A stretch of 64,000 nt of DNA from Bartonella grahamii subsp. shimonis. GTDB lineage: Bacteria > Pseudomonadota > Alphaproteobacteria > Rhizobiales > Rhizobiaceae. A program made the translations under genes and the position numbers. Positions 53,132 to 62,876 of this stretch are shown piece by piece. The notes beneath the pieces were generated by a model. That model had not been told where the DNA came from. It searched no databases and saw nothing but the letters and a program-made list of their open reading frames with translations. Location: contig NZ_CP123961.1 in assembly GCF_036327415.1 (NCBI RefSeq), positions 1,798,001-1,862,000 on the forward strand, given 5' to 3'. Numbering within the stretch: position 1 is the stretch's first letter; each line of letters begins with the position of its first letter.

Positions 53132-54092
53132 AATAAAATGCCTCACCTTCTAGCTTCTCTCCTTTAAATTATATCATCTTTCTACGCAAAAGCTATATTA
53201 TTTTTATACCTACAACTTATTGAATAAGTATTATTATTTATCATTTTGCAACTCAAATGAGAGCACTGAATAGCTTAAATTTTTCTCATTCCCTTCCTTC
53301 TTAGGATTGTATCCATCAAAATCATTGGCCTCCCCCAAGCAGGATAAGGGTGCTGATCCATTTTTTAAAAGAGTAAAGTGCCTAACTATACCAAAAGCTC
53401 GGAGCTATCGGAACATTGGAAACTGGCAAAGTGAATGATGGTACCGCATCTTTTATATACGTAAAGAGAGTAGTGTACAGCAGGTCTTATACCATTGACA
53501 GTGACTTTTACCTTATATTCTTTATTGATACTATCACGAAATTAGCGCGAACGCATTGAAAGCTATTCCTTCAAATAAGTACTGGATTCACAATACAATT
53601 TTAAGCATTCTATTTTGCATGAGAAACGTAATTCCTATTAAAGAATAAAGTGTGAGACAATGCAACAAATCCCTACTTTTAAAAAGATATTACCATAGAT
53701 GATTTCAAAAGCTGTAAAACCGAATAAAAAAAGTGACGGCAAAATAGGAAACGACTTTTCAATTTTATAACTTTATATTCTTCCAAAATAAGGTTTTCTT
53801 TCGATTCCAGAAGTGATTCAAACAAATATACGTAATATTTTACTTCCAATTTGCCATATAAAATTTGGAATTGTTCGCACAGTAACTAATACATCTAACG
53901 CAGATACATTTTAATCTTTATTTTCGATATGCTGCTGCATTAGCACTAGATATTAATTTGCAAGCAATAGAAAAAATACGGACTCTACTATACAAACAAT
54001 ATCACAAAAAACTTTCTGCCTATAAAATGATACATTTTGTTTATCTTGTGCATTCTCTAGCAAAATAGTACGTACCAGCCCCTCTCAACAAA
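53132..54092. other. Gene desert with possible coding relics
   Basis: About 960 bases. Near 53830-54010 (plus) broken frames read IKFGIVRTVTNTSNADTF and then FRYAAALALDINLQAIEKI, which look like former protein but which I cannot identify. The part near 53280-53350 faintly resembles the dispersed repeat family. No intact gene is seen. Confidence 0.4.
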
Positions 54093-55322
54093 TTAACGTA
54101 CCCGCAAGGCAAAAATAACTGTCGCAACGACAAGAAGAAAAAATCCCCCAACAAAAGGAGCACCAGAAAAATAAAACAGTGCATTTTTATCTGTAAAACA
54201 TTTAAAAAGAAACACATAAAAAACAGAACCAAATATTAAACTTAACGAAATAACAGATGTCATCGCTCCTTGCAATTCTCCTTGTACATTTGTCGGTACC
54301 TGCGCTGAAGCAATAGCACGTATAGGTGCATGAACAAGATATTCAAGCATTGTACATGCACAAACCATATAAACCATCCACCCCTGCGTTGCGAATGTAT
54401 AGCCCAGCATAGCAACGGAGGCAAACAAAAGCCCCACTATAACAATATGCCAATCACTCCATCGTTTAGAAAAGTAAGGCAAAATGAGAGCGGCTGCAAT
54501 AAATTGGCCTATCCCAAAAACACTATAGGAGAGCCCAATAGAAAAAGAACTCCAATCATAACGTTCTTTTGCAATGAAAGCCCAAATGCTTAACCATATA
54601 GATTCCGCAAACCAATAAAGAAAAAGGACCAATAACACCCAAAGAACCATCGGATATTGTTTCAGGTGCCAAAAAGCACCTAAGGGATTTGCCCGCTTAA
54701 TATCAAAAAAGCGCCTATTCCATAGAGAAAGAGTTTCTGGAAGCATAACCCAAGAAAAAATAAAATTAATGAATGAAAAACCAGCAGCAAAATAAAACGG
54801 AATACGCGGACCAAACTGACCTAAAAAACCACCAATAAACGATCCTAAAATAAATCCCAATGCTGATGCAACGCCTAACAGACCAAAATTGCGTACACGG
54901 GTTTTATCATCGGATATATCCGCAAGATAAGCTGTACAAGTTGTAAAACTAGCGCCACTTATCCCTGACAAAAGACGCCCAATAAATAACATAGAATAAC
55001 TCCATGCTATAGCACATATGAGATTATCAAGAGTAAAGCAGATAATAGAGAGAAGCAAAATAGGACGACGACCATAACGATCAGAAAGATTGCCAATAAC
55101 AGGAGCAAACAAAAACTGCATCACTGAATAAGCTGCAAGCAATTTCCCTCTTTCTACAAAAGATGTATTGACATCTTTTCCAGTTAATTGAGAAAAATAT
55201 TCAGGCAAAACAGGATAAATGATCGCAATGCCAAGAATATCTAACAATAAAGTGATGAACACTAAAATGACCCCACGCTGAACAAATTTTGGATTGAGCA
55301 TTTGGTCTTGCATAACATACAC
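54093..55322 (-). CDS. MFS exporter, TetA-like (DHA1 family)
   Basis: Twelve-segment major facilitator of 409 residues. The MFS motif A is GNLSDRYGRRPILLLS, in the loop between segments 2 and 3, and motif C-like GFILGSFIGGFLGQFGPRIPF lies in segment 5. DILGIAIIYPVLPEYF in the first segment is typical of the TetA/multidrug group. Substrate cannot be told from the sequence; chromosomal relatives in Rhizobiales are usually generic exporters and not dedicated tetracycline resistance genes. It stands alone with deserts on both sides; no TetR-type gene is near. Confidence 0.88.
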   Translation of the reverse strand: MYVMQDQMLNPKFVQRGVILVFITLLLDILGIAIIYPVLPEYFSQLTGKDVNTSFVERGKLLAAYSVMQFLFAPVIGNLSDRYGRRPILLLSIICFTLDNLICAIAWSYSMLFIGRLLSGISGASFTTCTAYLADISDDKTRVRNFGLLGVASALGFILGSFIGGFLGQFGPRIPFYFAAGFSFINFIFSWVMLPETLSLWNRRFFDIKRANPLGAFWHLKQYPMVLWVLLVLFLYWFAESIWLSIWAFIAKERYDWSSFSIGLSYSVFGIGQFIAAALILPYFSKRWSDWHIVIVGLLFASVAMLGYTFATQGWMVYMVCACTMLEYLVHAPIRAIASAQVPTNVQGELQGAMTSVISLSLIFGSVFYVFLFKCFTDKNALFYFSGAPFVGGFFLLVVATVIFALRVR

Positions 55323-56056
55323 ACTATCTTACGCATACAATTACTCCCCCGCTATCTTTTAACTCCCTTTTCCTTTTAAACGTATTCTACACCGTATACT
55401 TTTCACATATAAAATAATAACAAAGTAAAAATTTAAGTAATAGTCAAGATAAAACTATAAAATTACATTTTAATTGGTATATCATTGTCAATGCATAAAA
55501 AATATTTTTTGCATTATATGAACAAAATATTTGTGCAACCAACTTATGAACAAAATTTCATTAAACACAGAGTATTTCCAATAGTTTTAGAGACATTATG
55601 ATGGATTTTATCAGACATCATTTCCGCGTCTCATACCACCGTTTTCAGGAATCTCAATTCCATTTGATAGGTTAGATATCCTATAGCAATTGAAATCTTT
55701 TAAAAGATAAGCTCTTAAAAATTTTTCTCACCCTCAGAATGTGCTATAAGATTAAAGCAGCATCACCCGAATAGCTTAACAACATAAAAAAACTCATCAT
55801 AATTTTAAAAATATTTATTTGACAATCATTTTTATTTAAAGAATAAGTATATTATAAAAAATATTTTTTAATTCTGTAATCTTAGAAACTATTCATATCG
55901 CTTGCAATGTGTGTAACCTTAAAAACCATGATTATATCTTTATATTCATTGATGCTCTCAATGATTATATGCTACCATTAAATCTAACGATGATCATGAT
56001 AACATTTAAAAAATAGCGCTTTTAACGAGAGTTAGTTATGAACTGTTAATTCCAAA
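55323..56056. other. Gene desert
   Basis: About 730 AT-rich bases between the divergent MFS and DUF1460 genes, so it should hold both promoters. I see no clear consensus element, gene or repeat copy. Confidence 0.45.
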
Positions 56057-56905
56057 ATGGTGTATAAAATGCGAAAAATACCCCTATTAATTCTCACTTT
56101 AATATTGGTAACGGGATGTGATGTTCAGGATTCTGATTCACAAGAGAGTATTTTAGAAAATAAAATAAAAACACAACAAATAACCAAGGTAAATTTAGAT
56201 CCCTATACTCTAAATAAATTAAATGCTCTTCTCAAAAAACGTTCAGAAACAAATCATCAGGAAAAAGGAGCGCTAATTGACTTTCTTTCTGAAGCTTTTT
56301 TAGGGACACCTTACCAAGCAAATATGTTACATGGCTCAGAAAATACACCAGAAAAACTGATTATTGATTTTAGAGGCTTAGATTGCTTCACTTATCTGGA
56401 TTATGTTGAAGCATTGCGCAAATCAACATCCCAAACAGAATTCATAAATAATGTCATAAAAACGCGTTATATTAACGGTAATGTTCATTTTTTAAATCGG
56501 AAACATTTTTTTACGGATTGGGCTTATAGAGAATATAAACTCGCCACTGATATTACTGCTGAAATAAGTCCCCATGCAATAAAAACAGAAAAATATCTCA
56601 ACAAGAAAGCTGATGGTGGAAGCTATCTACCTGGGTTACCAGTTGTGAAACGCACGATAACGTATATTCCAAGTAACTTTATTAATGAGGAGGTTATAAG
56701 TCATTTACAGTCTGGTGATTTCATTGGTATTTATACGAAACTTGCGGGATTGGATGTAACACATGTAGGCTTCTTTATCATGACAGATAAAGGGCCAATG
56801 TTAAGAAATGCTTCTTCACGAAAAGCAAACGAAAAAGTCGTTGATTCTCCTTTTATGGATTATGTTTCAAAAACACCAGGAATCATTGTTTTAAGAGCTC
56901 TTTAA
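56057..56905 (+). CDS. DUF1460 lipoprotein (NlpC/P60-like amidase fold)
   Basis: Predicted lipoprotein of 282 residues: signal MRKIPLLILTLILVTGC with the lipobox LVTGC. The mature part has the DUF1460 pattern: FLGTPYQANMLHGSENTPEKLIIDFRGLDCFTYLDYVEALRKS, where Cys is the likely nucleophile, and THVGFFIMTDKGPMLRNASS, with the likely catalytic His. Characterised relatives are N-acetylmuramoyl-L-alanine amidase-like enzymes acting on peptidoglycan fragments. An ATG at 56069 (MRKIPL) may be the true start. It has no partner gene. Confidence 0.85.
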   Translation: MVYKMRKIPLLILTLILVTGCDVQDSDSQESILENKIKTQQITKVNLDPYTLNKLNALLKKRSETNHQEKGALIDFLSEAFLGTPYQANMLHGSENTPEKLIIDFRGLDCFTYLDYVEALRKSTSQTEFINNVIKTRYINGNVHFLNRKHFFTDWAYREYKLATDITAEISPHAIKTEKYLNKKADGGSYLPGLPVVKRTITYIPSNFINEEVISHLQSGDFIGIYTKLAGLDVTHVGFFIMTDKGPMLRNASSRKANEKVVDSPFMDYVSKTPGIIVLRAL

Positions 56906-58105
56906 TAACATCATAGCGATATGAAATATCTTTTCTATTCTCTTAAAATATATACTGTAGTTATTCAGGTAACCATCTAACTTCGTTCAAGTTATACGAA
57001 TACAATATACCTGTTTACAGTTTTAAGAGAAAAAAGTCGTTTTGATCTAACTTTGTTTATAGGTATGACAAAATCACTTGTGACGAAATCACGGATTTGT
57101 AATCACTTTTACTGGTTGAACGATAAGGACAGGCAAAACTCTATTATAATATCACGCTTTCCTTTTATATCCTCAACCAAGAATTATCTATAGATTACCG
57201 CTAATTTGATCTTTACGAATATAGCGTAAAAGATATAGACGAACGTTTGTAAAAATAAATAAAAATAACGCCAGATATGTTTGGTTGTTGTCTCATAAAG
57301 TATTTTATAAAAATTCGATCTACTCCTCTAATTTATTGCGTATAAATTTTTGACTTTATAGCATTGTTTTCTTCATAAAGTCTTTATTGGAATGAAAATA
57401 CGAAGGCATCAATTAAAAACCAGTTTCTATCTTTAGCATCATTCTTTAGTTCAGCTTTGCGATTTTCTAAAGCAACGACAATAATATCCTTTAAAGAATA
57501 GAGATATGAACATTCTTTTTTGTTTTTTTCATTCTTAATGAGTCCCCCATCCTTCATGCAATAAAGAACACTCAAAACAGAACACATTATATCGATAAAA
57601 CAACACATTTATGAGCAACAATAATGATGATTAATCTATGATCACAAACTTTAAAATTCTATTCATAGCTTTTATATAAAATTTATAATTAAATCTCGTT
57701 AAACTTATTACGAAAGCTTTATTCCTCTTCACCCTAAGAAACGAAACATCTACCCCCGACAATCTGTAAACAATCCTTTCTCTTAAGTGAATTTAAGCTG
57801 CTAACCATTTCATGAGATTCACTTACACAAGAATACACCAGCAAGTCCTATTTTGAATATTTACTCCACACTCTAAAAACACTTAATAGATCAAATTTTA
57901 TATGCCTTATCTCACTACACCTTAAATGACAGTGTTTTAACGAAATAGAATAAATCTTGCCTTAAATACTCTGTTTAACCTTTTATACTTGATTGATGTA
58001 AAAATTAAATCAACGAAAGAGCTTCTTTGTCTTTTCAAGAGGTATGAATTGCCCCCTCATAAAAAATAATCCCTATAATATGACAGGCAATTTGAAAAAA
58101 TATTT
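56906..58105. other. Gene desert with a relic sequence
   Basis: About 1.2 kb. Positions 57060-57310 are the second copy of the relic at 24945-25275. A 74-codon minus frame at 57384-57608 reads KDIIVVALENRKAELKNDAK and WFLIDAFVFSF and might be a fragment of a lost gene, but it has no ribosome site and no family. The rest shows nothing. Confidence 0.45.
57060..57310. repeat. Two-copy relic sequence, copy 2
   Basis: Aligns with 24945-25275 in the same orientation over about 250 bases, including AAAATCACTTGTGACGAAAT, ATCACGCTTTCCTTTTATAT, AGATATAGACGAACG and TTTTATAAAAATTCG. Frames are more broken here than in copy 1. Confidence 0.55.
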
Positions 58106-59014
58106 TTATATAAAAGGTATCACCGTTGTACCAGGAGGCAATTTTGCCTCATCTTCAGGCTCAACATGAATAGAAATACGCACATTATCAAATTCTTTTT
58201 GAAGAACACCTTCGATTTTATCACAAATTTTATGAGCTTCTCCTACCTGCATTACAGCAGGCACAACCAAGTGAAACTCTATAAAAGTAACCCTCCCAGC
58301 AACACGCGTTCGTAAATCATGAACTTCAAGCGCACCCGATGCATTTGCAGAAATCAGCTCTCGAATCCGCATGCTTTCATTCAATTCAACACCAACGTCC
58401 ATTAATCCCTGAATAGCATTTTTAATCACCTTCCAACCCTGTAAGAGAATATTAACGGCAACGATTATCGCTAAAATTGGATCTAAAACTCCCCATCCCC
58501 CGATAAAACCAGCAATCAGACCAATTAAAATTGCTAACGAAGTAAAAACATCCGTTATAAAATGCACTCCATCAGCTTTAAGAGCCGGTGAGCGATGGTG
58601 TTTCCCCTGCCAAATAAGAACCATTCCCCACATACAATTTATGACAGTTGCAATAAGATGAATAACAAGCCATATTCCAGGCTTCTGCAATAATTTAACG
58701 GTAGAAAGAGCTATCCATGCTTCTCTTAAAATAACAATTGCCGCAATAATAATGAGTATCCCTTCAAGAATTGCGGAAAAATATTCCGCTTTATGATGCC
58801 CAAAGGGATGATCTTGATCTGCTGGCTTCATACTCACTTTAACAGCCCACCATGCTGCCAATGACGCAAGAATATTAACTATTGATTCCAATGCATCAGA
58901 ATAAAGTGCAACCGAACCTGTAATGTAATATGCCCAATATTTCAAAGCAAAAACAATACACGCAATAAAAATAGAGTATAAAGTTAAGCTTTGTATATTG
59001 ATTTTTACATCCAT
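58106..59014 (-). CDS. Cation diffusion facilitator (FieF/CzcD-like metal exporter)
   Basis: Inner-membrane divalent metal/proton antiporter of about 302 residues with six membrane segments. Metal-site motifs are SDALESIVNILAS in segment 2 and HFITDVFTS (HxxxD) in segment 5; DHPFGHHKAEYFSAI follows the second segment. A cytoplasmic C-terminal domain contains EVHDLRTRVAGRVTFIEFHLVV and ISIHVEPEDE. The pattern points to Fe2+, Zn2+ or Mn2+ efflux. Starts at 59014, 59023 and 59089 are open; the first two have purine-rich sites upstream, and 59014 gives the usual length. Confidence 0.92.
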   Translation of the reverse strand: MDVKINIQSLTLYSIFIACIVFALKYWAYYITGSVALYSDALESIVNILASLAAWWAVKVSMKPADQDHPFGHHKAEYFSAILEGILIIIAAIVILREAWIALSTVKLLQKPGIWLVIHLIATVINCMWGMVLIWQGKHHRSPALKADGVHFITDVFTSLAILIGLIAGFIGGWGVLDPILAIIVAVNILLQGWKVIKNAIQGLMDVGVELNESMRIRELISANASGALEVHDLRTRVAGRVTFIEFHLVVPAVMQVGEAHKICDKIEGVLQKEFDNVRISIHVEPEDEAKLPPGTTVIPFI

Positions 59015-59499
59015 GAACCTCATCCTTTTCTTCACGAAATAAGGAATAATATTTTCAATCATATAATTATACTTTTGGCATATCGCCAATATTTCCTCAA
59101 TATTACAAAAGCTTCATCATACACTAAACGCCTCAACTCACCATTATTATCGCAAAAACTGCTCAGTTACACAAACAGCACCAATAAAGAAAGAAGAGAA
59201 GAAAATTATAAACAAAGAGCTTTCCCAAGAGCAATCAAACACATCACCTTCATTATTAATCATTTTCTAAATAACTTAAAGCCATCTCACGTCTCATGAA
59301 CGAAAAACTTTTTTCTCAAATGTAGCATGATCAAGAATTACTTTTCAGCCTAATGATATGCCTTATAAGCAATCTTTAAGCATCTATGCACCTTAGAAAA
59401 AATATCTTAGCACTCTCCTGTAACCTTACAGGTCAACAGGATTTTAATATACAATTTGCTAAAAAATTTAGATATAAAAAAAGAAGAATGATTACCCTC
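59015..59499. other. Intergenic region upstream of the CDF gene
   Basis: About 485 AT-rich bases between the CDF start and the terminator of the candidate small RNA. A 102-codon plus frame (58991-59299) overlaps the CDF start and looks like chance. Nothing else is visible. Confidence 0.45.
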
Positions 59500-59630
59500 A
59501 AAAAAGAATCTGGGCATTGGGGACCCAGATTCTTTTCCCTTAGAAATTAAGGGCATACAGCACTTGGGAAATAGCGGGGACCCAAGACACTGCACCCGAT
59601 ACGAGAAAAAATATATAATTCCGTATCAGT
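59500..59630 (-). ncRNA. Candidate small RNA with three hairpins
   Basis: Transcription is predicted from a consensus promoter at 59637-59665 on the minus strand. The RNA would carry three consecutive perfect hairpins: CTTGGG / CCCAAG (59563-59568 with 59581-59586), CCCTTA / TAAGGG (59537-59553) and the terminator GAATCTGGG / CCCAGATTC (59506-59532) followed by TTTTTTG. The first and third hairpins share the loop start GGGTCCCC. No credible protein is encoded: the overlapping minus frame (59407-59595) runs through the terminator. Length about 130 nt. I do not recognise a known family. Confidence 0.7.
59506..59532 (-). terminator. Rho-independent terminator of the candidate small RNA
   Basis: Nine-bp perfect stem GAATCTGGG / CCCAGATTC with a nine-base loop, and six T residues on the minus strand (59500-59505). 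Confidence 0.88.
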
Positions 59631-59636
59631 GTCTTT

Positions 59637-59665
59637 AATATATACCTATGGTTGCATGCTGTCAA
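59637..59665 (-). promoter_or_regulatory. Consensus sigma-70 promoter of the candidate small RNA
   Basis: On the minus strand TTGACA (59665-59660), a 17-base spacer, then TATATT (59642-59637). This is close to the ideal housekeeping promoter. Confidence 0.8.
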
Positions 59666-59770
59666 CATAAATTCTACTATAAGTTTTAAAATAATGCTTT
59701 TATCTCTTTTTTAAAATAAAACAAATTCTAACATCTGGAAATTATAAGAAAAAAACACTAAAAATCTCGC

Positions 59771-60580
59771 ATGCATTTGAATATCACAACAATTAATGAA
59801 ACAGATGATCCACGCTTAAAAGCCTATCATAATATCCGTGAAAAAGATCTTGTTGGACGACAACATCAATTTATTGCTGAAGGCAAAGTAACATTGTCCG
59901 CATTACTGCACTCGAAAGAGTTTTCTGCCATCTCACTGCTCATCGTAGCAAACCGTCTCCCTGGACTTCTACCGCTTTTAGAAAAAACGCAGCCTCTATG
60001 TCCCATTTATTGTGTTCCACAAAAAGTTATGGATAATATCACCGGCTTCCATGTTCACCGTGGTATTCTGGGTATTGGTAAACGCAAAACACTACCATCC
60101 TTACAAAATTTTTTACAACATCTTCCAGAAAAAGCTTTGGTTCTCGTTTTATGTGGCATCTCAAATCACGATAATATGGGATCAATTTTTCGTAATGCAG
60201 CAGCCTTTGCCAGTAATGGCATTATTGTGGACAAAACCTCATGCGATCCACTTTATCGCAAATCAATACGAGTTTCTGTCGGCGCTGCTTTAAAAGTACC
60301 CTATACGCAAAACGCTGATATACATGACATTATAGCTGCTCTAAACGATGAAAACTTTCATCTTTATGCACTCTCCCCTTCTGCCTCTCACACTCTCAAG
60401 CAAGCCAACAAAACCAAAAGAATGGCACTTATTTTTGGAACAGAAGGCGATGGCTTACCACCCCATATACTACAACAATCAAAAACCTTACGTATTCCCA
60501 TGACTGACGGTTTTGACAGCCTTAATGTTGCCACAGCTTCAGGTATTGCACTTGCCCATTTTACCAACTTTGACCACTAA
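59771..60580 (+). CDS. TrmH/SpoU-family RNA 2'-O-methyltransferase
   Basis: SAM-dependent RNA ribose methyltransferase of 269 residues with the SPOUT knot. The N-terminal substrate domain starts RLKAYHNIREKDL, RQHQFIAEGKVTLSALL. SpoU motifs are LVLCGISNHDNMGSIFRNAAAF (motif 1, with Asn and Arg), ALIFGTEGDGLP (motif 2) and IPMTDGFDSLNVATASGIALAHF (motif 3; SLNVATA is characteristic, usually SLNVSVA). The target, rRNA or tRNA, is not clear from sequence. Confidence 0.92.
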   Translation: MHLNITTINETDDPRLKAYHNIREKDLVGRQHQFIAEGKVTLSALLHSKEFSAISLLIVANRLPGLLPLLEKTQPLCPIYCVPQKVMDNITGFHVHRGILGIGKRKTLPSLQNFLQHLPEKALVLVLCGISNHDNMGSIFRNAAAFASNGIIVDKTSCDPLYRKSIRVSVGAALKVPYTQNADIHDIIAALNDENFHLYALSPSASHTLKQANKTKRMALIFGTEGDGLPPHILQQSKTLRIPMTDGFDSLNVATASGIALAHFTNFDH

Positions 60581-60864
60581 AGATGATAACACTTTAAGTT
60601 GTAAAACATATCCGATGTTATGTGTTATCTATCAGTCCCCAATAATGTTGCTGTTCCCTAGCATTTGAAAGCATTGATTAAAAAATTTTTTACATTTTTT
60701 CTTATCAATGCTTTCCACAGCCTAACCCCACTTATGACGTGCAGAAGGCATAATGTTGATGGATTTAATCATAAAACAAACTTTCAATAAGAAAATCTTC
60801 TGGAAGTCTCTCATTCAAGTTTAAGGTTAAAATTTATCATTATAAATCAATTTACTATGTTTTA
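60581..60864. other. Spacer between converging genes with a long-armed inverted repeat
   Basis: Contains GAAAGCATTGAT / ATCAATGCTTTC (60667-60678 and 60704-60715), a perfect 12-bp inverted repeat with a 25-base AT-rich loop. It may act as a two-way terminator between the SpoU gene and mnmA, though T runs lie in the loop instead of after the stem. Confidence 0.5.
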
Positions 60865-62085
60865 TTAAGCTGTTGTTTTTAGTTCAGAGGAAACAGAATC
60901 TTTTGTTTCGAGATTACATAAAACGCGTTTCAACATCATTTCAGTATCGGCCGCACGTTCTGAATGTGTTACAAACCCTCCCCCAAGAATACGCATCTCA
61001 TGACCATTTCCATCATAAAGAACACAAGCTTGCCCCGGTGCCACACCATTTTCACATTCCAATAAATCAACGGAAAAAATACCTTCTTTATAATGTAAGC
61101 GCGCAAGGTGAGGAGGACGCGTTGAACGCACCTTTACAGCCACCTCAATACCTTGAGAAGGGAAATTATCTAACGACTCATCACCAAGCCAATTCACATC
61201 ACGTAAAAAAAGCTTATGCGTTTCTAACATTTCACGCGGTCCAACAATAACACGTGCATTTTCCACATCGAGATAAACCACATAAAGTGCTTCACCTGTT
61301 GACACCCCAATACCACGACGTTGACCAACGGTATAATTAACAATTCCCGAATGTTGACCTAAAATCTTTCCATCAATATGAACAATAACGCCAGGATTAG
61401 CTGCTTCTGGACGCAGTTTTGCGATAACATCTGAATATTTTCCTTGTGGAACAAAACAAATATCCTGACTATCATGCTTATTAGCAACCGCAAAGCCCAT
61501 TTCTGCTGCCATTTCACGAACGCGGGCTTTTGGAAGATCACCAAGTGGAAAACGCAAATAATCAATCTGTTCTTGTGTCGTTGCAAAGAGAAAATAACTC
61601 TGATCACGATCATTATCGAGAGGACGAAAAAGTGCTCGATGCGCTCCATGGGAACGCGAACGAATATAATGTCCCGTAGCCAAAGCATCTGCCCCCAATT
61701 CGCGTGCCGTTGTTAATAAATCAGCAAACTTAACCGTTTGATTACATGCAATACACGGTACTGGTGTCTCTCCATGAGCATAGCTTTCTGCAAAAGGATC
61801 AATAACAGCTTCGCGAAAGCGCTTTTCATAATCAAGAACATAATGCGGTATTCCTAATGTCTCTGCAACTCGGCGTGCATCCTCAATATCTTGTCCTGCA
61901 CAACAAGCCCCCACCCGATGCGTTGCTGCCCCATGATCATAAAGCTGCAACGTAATGCCAATAACATTATACCCTTCCTTTTTCAAAAGACCTGCAACAA
62001 CCGATGAATCAACCCCCCCCGACATTGCAACAACAATGCGAGAATCCTCAGGTTGTCCTGGTAAATCAAGACTGTTTAAAAACAT
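60865..62085 (-). CDS. mnmA: tRNA 2-thiouridylase MnmA
   Basis: Thiolates U34 of tRNA-Lys, -Glu and -Gln. It shows the PP-loop [21 protein letters not shown] (residues ~18-38), [29 protein letters not shown], the first catalytic Cys in [13 protein letters not shown], and the second in [25 protein letters not shown] [13 protein letters not shown] and the C-terminal beta-barrel end the protein. At 406 residues it is normal. An eight-G tract (62013-62020) encodes the SGG of the PP-loop. Confidence 0.96.
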   Translation of the reverse strand: MFLNSLDLPGQPEDSRIVVAMSGGVDSSVVAGLLKKEGYNVIGITLQLYDHGAATHRVGACCAGQDIEDARRVAETLGIPHYVLDYEKRFREAVIDPFAESYAHGETPVPCIACNQTVKFADLLTTARELGADALATGHYIRSRSHGAHRALFRPLDNDRDQSYFLFATTQEQIDYLRFPLGDLPKARVREMAAEMGFAVANKHDSQDICFVPQGKYSDVIAKLRPEAANPGVIVHIDGKILGQHSGIVNYTVGQRRGIGVSTGEALYVVYLDVENARVIVGPREMLETHKLFLRDVNWLGDESLDNFPSQGIEVAVKVRSTRPPHLARLHYKEGIFSVDLLECENGVAPGQACVLYDGNGHEMRILGGGFVTHSERAADTEMMLKRVLCNLETKDSVSSELKTTA

Positions 62086-62471
62086 GTATTCATTCTCTAT
62101 TTAATGCTCTGTTTAATGGCTACCCATATGTTAACATTCTGATGCATGCTCTTCAGCACTTTTACACGATTGATTGTCTTTATATTGTTTTTTTATCTTT
62201 TTCACAACCATAGGCATTACTTTCTTAAAAGCTGCTGCAAACAAAAAAAGAATGATAGAAATAAGGCATAACAGCAATCGTTTGGGAGAAAACCTTTTTT
62301 GTTCTTTTTAAAATCTGGTAAAATATTGCAAGGATCTCTTCTACACTTCACTTGAAGCTTCTTTTTACATGCTCAATCACTTCATTAATTTTTCCTTCCA
62401 GCATGTTTAGCTCTTTTTTAAATTTCATGCTCTATAAACGAATCAAGTCCTTGACTAAGTAGAGGATACGA
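62086..62471. other. Intergenic region upstream of sciP
   Basis: About 385 bases between divergent mnmA and sciP. It holds a CcrM-type GANTC site (GAATC, 62440-62444) 27 bases before the sciP start. No gene is visible. Confidence 0.5.
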
Positions 62472-62747
62472 ATGACCAATTTGATAAAAACACAAATGAA
62501 ATATGTTATTGGACCAGATGGAAGTCCGCTTACAATTGCCGACCTACCGCCACAAACAACACGACGCTGGGTGATTCGTCGCAAAGCTGAAGTTGTTGCG
62601 GCTGTCAGAGGTGGATTGTTAAGTCTTGACGAAGCGTGCCAACGTTATACTTTAACTGTAGAAGAGTTTCTTTCATGGCAAAGTTTGATCGATAAACACG
62701 GTTTAGCGGGATTACGAACGACCAAGATTCAAAACTACAGGCATTAA
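62472..62747 (+). CDS. sciP: SciP (DUF1153), inhibitor of CtrA
   Basis: A 91-residue protein with the invariant DUF1153 signature: KYVIGPDGSPLTIADLPPQTTRRWVIRRKAEVVAAVRGGLLSLDEACQRY read in parts, then TLTVEEFLSWQSLIDKHGLAGLRTT. In Caulobacter SciP binds CtrA and blocks transcription from CtrA-dependent promoters in G1 cells. AGAGGATAC lies just before the ATG. A terminator follows at 62788-62820. The nearness of ctrA supports the call. Confidence 0.93.
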   Translation: MTNLIKTQMKYVIGPDGSPLTIADLPPQTTRRWVIRRKAEVVAAVRGGLLSLDEACQRYTLTVEEFLSWQSLIDKHGLAGLRTTKIQNYRH

Positions 62748-62787
62748 GTTGCCATTGATTACGATTCGATAACATAAAGCAAATTAT

Positions 62788-62820
62788 AAAACAGCCAAGC
62801 TTGATAAAATTTGGCTGTTT
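62788..62820 (+). terminator. Terminator after sciP
   Basis: Ten-bp perfect stem AAACAGCCAA / TTGGCTGTTT (62788-62797 with 62811-62820) with T residues after it on the plus strand; the A residues before it could also serve the facing FliJ-like gene on the minus strand. Confidence 0.82.
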
Positions 62821-62876
62821 TATACTATATCCAAAAAATAAATCTGAGAGAATGGATTTTTCAATAATTGCTTTTA

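Noticed and set aside
54093..55322. Calling the MFS gene a tetracycline resistance determinant
   Set aside because: The family match is general, no TetR regulator is adjacent and the gene lies in ordinary chromosomal context, so only an exporter call is justified.
57384..57608. Minus-strand 74-codon frame in a gene desert
   Set aside because: Partly protein-like but without ribosome site, family or partner; may be a fragment, not listed as a gene.
59407..59595. Minus-strand 62-codon frame
   Set aside because: It crosses the terminator of the small RNA candidate, has no ribosome site and reads as cysteine-rich noise.
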